This document shows positions 8,183-13,955 of a stretch of 21,306 nt of DNA, in pieces. The DNA is taken from the NCBI GenBank assembly GCA_039812485.1, contig JBDIAP010000054.1, positions 1-21,306 of the forward strand. Direction: 5' to 3'. A program made the position numbers and the translations under genes. This DNA comes from Kineosphaera sp039812485. Its GTDB lineage: Bacteria; Actinomycetota; Actinomycetes; Actinomycetales; Dermatophilaceae. Below the pieces are notes generated by a model. It was not told the DNA's origin, made no database searches, and saw only the letters and a program-made list of their open reading frames with translations. The first letter of the stretch is position 1. Each line of letters starts with the position of its first letter.

Positions 8183-9532
8183 ATGCGGGCGAGGCTGGGC
8201 GCGGTGGCGTTGGTGGGTGCAGCCGTCGCGGCGCTGGCCATCGCGGCGCGGCAGGCGCTGCGCACCGGCTACGGGCTGGATCGCACCGATGAGGGGCTGT
8301 ACCTGCTCGCCATGGCCCGCCCCGGCGACGACCCGGCGACCGTCTACCTCTTCGGGCACCTGCTTGCGCCCCTCTATCGGCTGCTCGGCGGCGACGTGAC
8401 CGGCCTGCGGCTCGCGGGTGGTGCGGCGGTGGCCGTCCTCTCGGCCTGGCTGCTGCACGCGGCCGCGGAGGTAGGCGGTGCGCGTCGCTGGGAGCGCGCC
8501 CTCGCCGCCGTCGTCGGAGGTGGCGCAGCGGCGGTCGCCTTCGCGTGGTTCCCGATGACGCCGAGCTACAACACCGTCGCCCTGTGCGGGTGCCTGCTCG
8601 TCGGGATCGCGCTCGCCGGGGCGGCACGTCCCTCGACCGCTCCAGCGTCCACCACCGCCCCCAACCCCGTGCCGCCCGACGCGACAGCTCGCGCCGACCT
8701 GCGCCGGGCACCCCGCCCGACCCCGCTCGAGCGTGGAGCGACCGACGCGCCAGCGCCCACGCGAGCTGCTGGCCCTCGACCCGGTGCGCGGCGTGGGCCC
8801 GGAGCCGGTCCAGCACAGGGCACCGCCGTCCGGCACCTCGCGCGGACATGGGGCCTGGCCGGCGTCGGCGTCGCGATGGCCGGGCTCGGCAAACCGACGA
8901 GCGCCCTCGCCGCACTGCTCGTCGTGCTGCTCGCGCTGCTGGCCCTCGGCCCGGCCAGGCGCGTGACCACCGCGCTGCTCGCGGTCGGGGTGGGCGTCAC
9001 GACGACGGCTGCGGCCTTCGTCGTCATCGCCGGGCGCGCCCCGGCCGACCTGTCGGCGACACTGCTCGCCGGCTCCCGCGGCGTGCGGCTGCTCGGCGGG
9101 CACGAGCAGCTCGTGCGCCTCGACGCGCTCGTGCCGTCGTCGTGGCCGGCTGCGTTGGGGTTCGGGGAGCCCGGCGCCTGGACGCCGACGACACTTCAGG
9201 TGCTGCTCGTGCTGCCACTCGCCGCGTTGGTCGCGCTCCTCCTCCGACTGCCGGCTCGCGCGCAGTTCGGCCGGTGGCGGGCGACCTGGCGGCCGACCAC
9301 GAGCTCGTCGCTGAGCCGCGCCGTCGTCGTCGTGACGCTGGCGCTGCTGGCGCTGCCCTTCGCCTACGTCTTCGGCACCAATACCAACCTGTGGTCCGGC
9401 GCCGGCCGAGGCGCCCCCCCTCTGGCTCGCGGCGCTCGCGGTCGCCACGGGCGCCGGCACGACTCGGCGTCGAGCTCACCACAGCGCGTCCCGCGCACCA
9501 CGGCCCGAGGTCGCCGCCGACGCCATCGATGA
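8183..9532 (+). CDS. GT-C-like polytopic membrane protein, N-terminal part (frame-disrupted)
   Basis: 449 codons as read. There are at least seven hydrophobic segments (for example VALVGAAVAALAIAA, AVAVLSAWLLHAA, LVVLLALLALG, AVVVVTLALLALPFAYVF). RTDEGLYLLAM after the first helix resembles the acidic first-loop motif of GT-C glycosyltransferases such as GT39/ArnT, and GLGKPTSAL and FGTNTNLWSG look like conserved core motifs. I infer a membrane glycosyltransferase-like protein; the substrate is unknown. A Pro/Ala/Arg-rich loop lies at about residues 150-215. The last ~40 residues after NLWSGAGRGAP are Arg-rich and unlike a membrane protein. They follow a run of seven C (9414-9420). Removing one C would continue the protein as PLWLAALAVATGAGT. 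So this reading is the front part of a longer gene that would run to 10321 (about 712 residues). The ATG is chosen by the -10 box. Confidence 0.7.
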   Translation: MRARLGAVALVGAAVAALAIAARQALRTGYGLDRTDEGLYLLAMARPGDDPATVYLFGHLLAPLYRLLGGDVTGLRLAGGAAVAVLSAWLLHAAAEVGGARRWERALAAVVGGGAAAVAFAWFPMTPSYNTVALCGCLLVGIALAGAARPSTAPASTTAPNPVPPDATARADLRRAPRPTPLERGATDAPAPTRAAGPRPGARRGPGAGPAQGTAVRHLARTWGLAGVGVAMAGLGKPTSALAALLVVLLALLALGPARRVTTALLAVGVGVTTTAAAFVVIAGRAPADLSATLLAGSRGVRLLGGHEQLVRLDALVPSSWPAALGFGEPGAWTPTTLQVLLVLPLAALVALLLRLPARAQFGRWRATWRPTTSSSLSRAVVVVTLALLALPFAYVFGTNTNLWSGAGRGAPPLARGARGRHGRRHDSASSSPQRVPRTTARGRRRRHR

Positions 9533-9797
9533 GCACGCCGATGAAGCCGCCACCACGCCGACACGCACCAGCGTGTCCGCGGCGTCACGCACGACCCCTC
9601 GGGCGAGCACACCGATTCCCACGCCGGAGCCCCAGGAACCCGCAGCGGTAGCCGGGACGGCGCGCCCGGGCCGGGCAGACCCGCCGCCGGCTCTGCCGCC
9701 GTCGCCGCCCGGCGACACGACCTGGCGCGCGGCACCACCCTGGGCCGCCCGCGCCGGCCTCCCGCTGCTCGCCGCCACCGCCCTCGTCGGCGGGTGA
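9419..9797 (+). pseudogene. Middle segment of the GT-C-like gene, in another frame
   Basis: Read with one C fewer in the 9414-9420 run, this segment encodes LWLAALAVATGAGT (membrane-like), then a long Ala/Pro/Thr-rich linker and a last membrane helix, AGLPLLAATALVGG. It then hits TGA at 9795-9797. One extra G in the GGG at 9792-9794 would join it to the downstream frame as ALVGG then VTTAAADSYYRYP. The linker mirrors the Pro-rich loop of the N-terminal part. It has no start codon of its own near the break, so as read it would not be translated. Confidence 0.55.
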
Positions 9798-10321
9798 CGA
9801 CCGCGGCGGCCGACTCCTACTACCGCTATCCCATGCCGGGCCCCGGCACGGTCACCGGCGTCGTCGACGCAGCCGGGCATCGCCTGCGCCTCACCCCGCG
9901 CGACGCCCGCGACTCCAGCGCCCTCGCTGCCGCAGCCACGAAGGGGGCCGAAGCCCCCGACGGCACCCGCGTCGACGTCGCCGGTCGCGACGTCCTCGAC
10001 ACGACGGGTGCCTCACCCGGCTACATCTGGCAGCTCGGCGGGCGGGCGCTCGGCAGCGACTGGCTCATCGGCGGCTACCGGGGCAGCGACGCCGCCGCCG
10101 CGCATGCGCTGAGTCTCGTCGGCTGCGAGCGCATCTCACAGGCGCTCGTGCTCGACGCCCCCGACTCGCCACGCCGCATCGACGGCCTGCGGACCCTGCT
10201 GCGCCGCGACCCCGAGCGCGACTACCGCCCGATCCTCACGTGGCGCCACCAGCTCGGCTACGAGGTCCGCCTGCTGGCGCCCACCCCCGACGCACCCGCC
10301 GTGAGCTGCCCCACCGGCTGA
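9794..10321 (+). CDS. C-terminal extracytoplasmic domain of the GT-C-like protein (separated by frame change)
   Basis: 175 codons in the same frame as 8183-9532, so the two frame changes cancel. It is hydrophilic with no membrane segment: VTTAAADSYYRYPMPGPG, then a probable small soluble domain (GYIWQLGGRALGSDWLIGGY, SLVGCERISQALVLDAPDSP, TWRHQLGYEVRLLAP). It most likely forms the outside domain after the last helix of the protein begun at 8183. The GTG at 9794 has no convincing ribosome site, so independent translation is doubtful. I recognise no family for the domain. Confidence 0.55.
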   Translation: MTTAAADSYYRYPMPGPGTVTGVVDAAGHRLRLTPRDARDSSALAAAATKGAEAPDGTRVDVAGRDVLDTTGASPGYIWQLGGRALGSDWLIGGYRGSDAAAAHALSLVGCERISQALVLDAPDSPRRIDGLRTLLRRDPERDYRPILTWRHQLGYEVRLLAPTPDAPAVSCPTG

Positions 10322-10377
10322 GCCAGCCCGCTCGTCGGACCCTCCCAGGACGACCCGAAGGACACGAGCGGCCAGGA

Positions 10378-10511
10378 CCCCACCGACACGAAAGGCACCA
10401 ACGCCGTACATCAACCGGCGGTTGAACCTTGTCGGCGCGGCAAACCCGCAGGTCACGTGAGATGTCGACACCTCGACCAGCGGTTGATGTACGACGTTAT
10501 GGTCTCTGACC
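10378..10511. repeat. Hairpin-forming repeat element, copy A
   Basis: The core is closed by AACGCCGTACATCAACCG (10400-10417) and CGGTTGATGTACGACGTT (10481-10498), an 18-bp inverted repeat with one mismatch. Partial pairing continues inwards (GGTTGA with TCGACC). The interior holds GCGCGGC (10435-10441), CCGCAGGTCA (10446-10455) and GTCGAC (10464-10469). The same blocks occur in the same order in copy B (20612-20739). Similarity to B extends beyond the arms on both sides (CCCACCG..CAC..AGGCA to the left, GG.CT.TG.CC to the right). Copy A lies between convergent genes, so it is unlikely to be a simple promoter operator. Confidence 0.75.
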
Positions 10512-10539
10512 GTCTCGACGGCCGCGTCGGCTGCGCTCG

Positions 10540-10779
10540 CGTCGTGAGGGCCGGGCCCGGCCGACCCGGCCGCACGCCGCGGACCAGCGGCACGCCCTCG
10601 CCGGTCGCGGCCTGCTGGAGCAGTCGGCCCAGGCCCCCGAGCCGCTGTTCTCGAAGCCGACCTCGCCCTGGGAGGCGACCATCGATCCCGCCTTCGCGTC
10701 GCTGCCGGTGAGATCGGGGCGTCGCCGCGGACGCCGCGAAGGACACGAACGCCCGGACCCGATCGACCGAGCCGAAGCG
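10540..10779 (-). pseudogene. Eroded or frame-broken small gene after the ABC transporter
   Basis: The minus strand here has coding-like third positions, but in two alternating frames. VRAFVSFAASAATP, then DLTGSDAKAGSMVASQGE with VGFENSGSG, then GLGRLLQQAATGEGVPLVRG read continuously if one base is dropped from the G4 run at 10716-10719 and one added to the C5 run at 10634-10638 (plus-strand bases). The longest uninterrupted minus frame is 97 codons (10453-10746, GTG start). I do not recognise the protein. It could be a decayed gene, or a real gene with sequencing errors; either way it lies directly downstream of the ABC gene on the same strand. Confidence 0.35.
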
Positions 10780-12690
10780 TCAGACGCCCCCCTCGGCCGA
10801 GGCGACCGACGCTGCCGCACCCCCGGCGCCGCCCGCCCCGAACTGCGTGCGATACAGCTCCGCATACCGCCCGTCGAGGGCGAGCAGCTGCTCGTGCGTG
10901 CCGCGTTCGACGATGCGCCCGGCCTCCATGACGAGGATCTCGTCGGCGGCCCGCACGGTAGAGAGCCGGTGGGCGATGACGAGCGCGGTGCGCCCCGCCA
11001 GCGCCGACGCCAGAGCCTCCTGCACTGCGGCCTCCGAGCGGGAGTCCAGGTGCGCGGTCGCCTCGTCGAGGATGACGACCCGCGGCGCCGCGAGCAGCAG
11101 CCGCGCGATCGTCACGCGCTGCCGTTCGCCGCCGGAGAGCCGGTAGCCGCGTTCGCCGACGACGGTGTCGAGCCCGTCGGGCATCGCGGCGACGACGTGT
11201 TCGAGCCGCGCGGCCCGCAGCGCCGCCCACAGCTGCCCGTCGGTCGCCTCGGGCCGGGCCAGGCGCAGGTTCGCGCCGAGGGTGTCGTGGAAGAGGTGCC
11301 CGTCCTGGGTGACGACCCCGACGCCCGTGCGGATCGAGCGCGCGGCGAGCTCGCGCACGTCGACCCCGCCGAGCCGCACGACCCCGGAATCGACGTCGTA
11401 GAGCCGCGACACGAGCTGCGCCGTCGTCGACTTGCCCGCCCCCGACGACCCGACGAGCGCGACGAGCCGCCCGGCCGGGATCTCGAAGCTCACGTCGTGC
11501 AACACCTGCTGCCCGGCCCGCGGGTCGAGGGTCGCGACCTCCTCCAGCGACGCGAGGCTCACCTTGTCGGCGGCCGGGTAGCCGAAGTCGACCCCCTCGA
11601 AGGAGACCGCCAGCGGCCCGTCGGGCAGCGCGGTCGGCACGGCGGGCTCGGTGATGAGCGGCTCCAGGTCGAGCACCTCGAAGACCCGCTCGAAGCTGAC
11701 GAACGCGCTCATGACGTCGACCCGCGCGCTGGCCAGCGCCGTCAGCGGCGCGTAGAGCTGGGTGAGCAGCAGCGCGAGGGCGACGACCGTGCCGGCCTGC
11801 AGGCTCCCCGCGAGCGCGAACCACCCGCCGAGCCCGTAGACGAGCGCGAGCGCCAGCGCCGAGACGAGCGTCAGCGCGGTCACGAAAATCATCTGCAGCA
11901 TCGCGGTGCGCACGCCGATGTCGCGCACCCGCTCGGCGCGCGCGGCGAACTCGGCCGATTCGGTAGCAGGTTCGGCGAAGAGCTTGACGAGCGTCGCCCC
12001 GGGCGCGCTGAACCGCTCGGTCATCTGCGTCGTCATCACCGCGTTGTGGTTGGCCGCCTCGCGCTGCAGCGCCGCGAGCCGGCTGCCCATGCGCCGCGCC
12101 GGCACGACGAAGACCGGCAGCAGCACGAGCGCCAGCAGCGTGATCTGCCACGACAGCGTCAGCATGACCGCCAGGGTCAGCACGACCGAGACGATGTTGG
12201 TGACGACCCCCGACAGGGTCGTGCTGAAGGCTCGCTGCGCGCCGATGACGTCGTGGTTGAGGCGGCTGACGAGGGCTCCGGTGCGGGTGCGCGCGAAGAA
12301 CGCGATCGGCATGCGTTGCACGTGGTCGAAGACCTCGCGCCGCAGGTCGTAGATGAGCCCCTCCCCGATGAGCGCCGACAGCTTGCGGGTCCACAGCCCC
12401 AGCGCCGCGACCGCGACCGCGATGGCGGCGATGGCCAGGGCGAGCCGCAGCACGACCGAGAACGGCTCGGCCTGCGTGATCGCGTCGATGACCCGCCCCG
12501 CGAGCAGCGGCGTCGCCACCCCGAGCAGCGCGATCGCCACGCTGCCGACGAGGAAGAGGGCCAGCTCGCGCCCGTGGGGCCGCGCGAACCCCCAGATGCG
12601 GCGCATCGTCGCGCGGGTGAACGGCCGCTGGTCGGACTGCGCGTGCATCGCCCCGTAGAGCGATTGCCAGGCCGTGACTTCCATGCTCAT
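10780..12690 (-). CDS. ABC exporter half-transporter (fused membrane and ATPase domains)
   Basis: A 636-residue protein expected to dimerise and export a substrate (lipid, peptide or drug) across the cytoplasmic membrane. Residues ~40-320 form the six-helix exporter domain (LALFLVGSVAIALLGVATPL, LALAIAAIAVAVAALGLW, IVSVVLTLAVML, LVSALALALVYGLGGW, VVALALLLTQLY). The ATPase domain has Walker A GSSGAGKST (414-422), Q-loop Gln462, signature LSGGERQ (518-524), Walker B VVILDEAT (538-545) and switch His574, all canonical, so it should be active as a homodimer. No partner gene is adjacent. The Gly/Ala-rich last 20 residues are low complexity. The start is ATG 12690; ATG 12684 is possible. A -10 box 7 bases before the first ATG favours it. 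It is divergent from metA. Confidence 0.93.
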   Translation of the reverse strand: MSMEVTAWQSLYGAMHAQSDQRPFTRATMRRIWGFARPHGRELALFLVGSVAIALLGVATPLLAGRVIDAITQAEPFSVVLRLALAIAAIAVAVAALGLWTRKLSALIGEGLIYDLRREVFDHVQRMPIAFFARTRTGALVSRLNHDVIGAQRAFSTTLSGVVTNIVSVVLTLAVMLTLSWQITLLALVLLPVFVVPARRMGSRLAALQREAANHNAVMTTQMTERFSAPGATLVKLFAEPATESAEFAARAERVRDIGVRTAMLQMIFVTALTLVSALALALVYGLGGWFALAGSLQAGTVVALALLLTQLYAPLTALASARVDVMSAFVSFERVFEVLDLEPLITEPAVPTALPDGPLAVSFEGVDFGYPAADKVSLASLEEVATLDPRAGQQVLHDVSFEIPAGRLVALVGSSGAGKSTTAQLVSRLYDVDSGVVRLGGVDVRELAARSIRTGVGVVTQDGHLFHDTLGANLRLARPEATDGQLWAALRAARLEHVVAAMPDGLDTVVGERGYRLSGGERQRVTIARLLLAAPRVVILDEATAHLDSRSEAAVQEALASALAGRTALVIAHRLSTVRAADEILVMEAGRIVERGTHEQLLALDGRYAELYRTQFGAGGAGGAAASVASAEGGV

Positions 12691-12697
12691 GACGTCG

Positions 12698-12728
12698 AGG
12701 CTAAGACGTCGAGTGCGCTTGAGATCAA
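12698..12728 (-). promoter_or_regulatory. Predicted promoter of the ABC exporter, leaderless type
   Basis: On the minus strand, TTGATC (12728-12723) is followed after 19 bp by TAGCCT (12703-12698), then 7 bases and the ATG at 12690. The spacer is slightly long. A 9-bp direct repeat GACGTCGAG (12691-12699 and 12705-12713, 14 bp apart) brackets the -10 box and could be a regulator site. Confidence 0.45.
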
Positions 12729-12898
12729 ACCCGCAGACCGCCCGGCCCGCCCCCGGGGGGCGACCCGCCTACGCACGTGGGGACGCCGGCCGATGGGGCA
12801 GGGGGTCCGACTGGTGACCCCGATGCCCGCGCGGGCCGCCCTCCTGACCACAATGGGCGGCCGAACGACGTTGGACGACAACACATGGGTAGGCCCAG

Positions 12899-12904
12899 AG
12901 GAGG
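12899..12904 (+). promoter_or_regulatory. Shine-Dalgarno deciding the metA GTG start
   Basis: AGGAGG, 6 bases before GTG 12911. It is the best ribosome site in the window and fixes a GTG start. I see no recognisable SAM riboswitch in the ~200 bp before it. Confidence 0.75.
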
Positions 12905-12910
12905 TGGCAG

Positions 12911-13852
12911 GTGCCGGTCAACATCCCGCGGGAGCTCCCCGCACGCGGCGTCCTGGAAGACGAGAACGTCTTCGTCATGTCCACCGACCGGGCCGTCCAC
13001 CAGGACATCCGGCCGCTGCGCATCGCGATCCTCAACCTCATGCCGACGAAGATCGCCACCGAGACGCACCTGCTGCGCCTGCTCGGCAACTCCCCGATCC
13101 AGGTCGAGGTGACGCTGCTGCACATGGGCAGCCACTCCTCGCGCAACACCCCTCCGGAGCACCTCGAGGCGTTCTACACGACGTTCGACCAGGTGCGGCA
13201 CCGGCGCTTCGACGGGCTCGTCATCACGGGCGCCCCCGTCGAGCAGCTGCGGTTCGAGGACGTCGACTACTGGGACGAGCTCGTCGAGCTGCTCGACTGG
13301 AGCCGCGAGCACGTCTACTCCACGATGCACGTCTGTTGGGGGGCGCAGGCGGCGCTCTACCGCCACTACGGAGTGCCGAAGTATCAGCTGCCGACGAAGA
13401 TGTTCGGGGTCTTCGACCACGACGTGCTCGACGCGCGCACGCCGATCCTGTCGGGCTTCGACGAGGTCTTCCCCGCGCCGCACAGCAGGCACACCGAGAT
13501 CCGCGCCGACGACATCCTCGCCGTGCCGCAGCTGCGGCTGCTCGCGACGTCGCCCGAGGCCGGGGTCTACCTCGTCGGCAACGAGGACGGGCGGGAGTTC
13601 TACGTCACGGGCCACCCCGAATACGAGCGGGACACGCTCAAGCTCGAATACGACCGGGACGTCGCGCGCCACCTGCCGATCGCGGTGCCGCACCACTACT
13701 ACCCCGGCGACGACCCGAGCCGTCCGCCGCGGGTGACGTGGCGCTCGCACGCGTTCCTGCTCTATGCCAACTGGCTCAACCACTGCGTCTACCAGGGCAC
13801 TCCCTACGACATCGACGCTCCGATGGGCGACGGGCACTGGGTGCAGATCTGA
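12911..13852 (+). CDS. metA: Homoserine O-acetyltransferase, MetA family
   Basis: A 313-residue cytosolic enzyme that activates homoserine by O-acylation, the first committed step of methionine synthesis. It has the MetA glutamine-amidotransferase-like fold: Lys47 in NLMPTK, catalytic Cys142 in STMHVCWGAQAAL, and His234 and Glu236 in VTGHPEY. Numbering is nearly identical to E. coli (Cys142, His235, Glu237). The acyl-specificity position 111 is Glu (ITGAPVEQL), where succinyl-CoA enzymes have Gly. By the published Gly/Glu-111 rule this enzyme should use acetyl-CoA, whatever its automatic family name says. It appears to be transcribed alone; phosphoketolase starts about 100 bp downstream on the same strand. 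A weak hairpin (CCCCG/CGGGG, 13881-13901) lies between them. Confidence 0.95.
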   Translation: MPVNIPRELPARGVLEDENVFVMSTDRAVHQDIRPLRIAILNLMPTKIATETHLLRLLGNSPIQVEVTLLHMGSHSSRNTPPEHLEAFYTTFDQVRHRRFDGLVITGAPVEQLRFEDVDYWDELVELLDWSREHVYSTMHVCWGAQAALYRHYGVPKYQLPTKMFGVFDHDVLDARTPILSGFDEVFPAPHSRHTEIRADDILAVPQLRLLATSPEAGVYLVGNEDGREFYVTGHPEYERDTLKLEYDRDVARHLPIAVPHHYYPGDDPSRPPRVTWRSHAFLLYANWLNHCVYQGTPYDIDAPMGDGHWVQI

Positions 13853-13942
13853 GCTGCGGGTACGCCGGATCCCGTTGACTCCCCGTTCACCCGGAGCGGG
13901 GGCGCCTGCACGAGACTGGACCCTCGTCAGACGACCCGAGCA

Positions 13943-13948
13943 AAGGGG
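13943..13948 (+). promoter_or_regulatory. Shine-Dalgarno deciding the xfp start
   Basis: AAGGGG ends 7 bases before ATG 13956. The other in-frame ATG at 13950 would have a spacing of only one base, so 13956 is the likely start. Confidence 0.6.
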
Positions 13949-13955
13949 AATGCAG

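Noticed and set aside
9414..9420. Programmed ribosomal frameshifting at the C7 run.
   Set aside because: No slippery heptamer of a known type with a downstream element is evident, and a second opposite change is needed 380 bp later. Sequence error or decay is simpler.
10400..10498. Repeat copy A as an integron attC site (begins AAC, ends GTT).
   Set aside because: The 3' end reads GTTATGG (GTTCCGG in copy B), not GTTRRRY, and no integrase or cassette genes are nearby.
10499..10711. A plus-strand open frame starting with ATG right after repeat copy A (70 codons).
   Set aside because: Its product is Arg/Pro/Ser-rich as in shadow frames, and the opposite strand has the better coding signature.
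10356..10760. Imperfect ~24-bp direct repeat CGAAGGACACGA..CG (10356 and 10737) flanking copy A.
   Set aside because: It is only partly matched and one copy lies in the eroded gene. It is too weak to claim as a target-site duplication or element boundary.
12691..12910. A SAM-sensing riboswitch upstream of metA.
   Set aside because: I could not recognise the conserved core of any SAM riboswitch class. The region has only generic GC-rich stems and a good ribosome site.
10708..13878. A plus-strand open frame of over 1000 codons opposite the ABC exporter and across metA.
   Set aside because: It is antisense to a gene with all ABC motifs. The translated text is Arg/His/Asp-rich shadow sequence.
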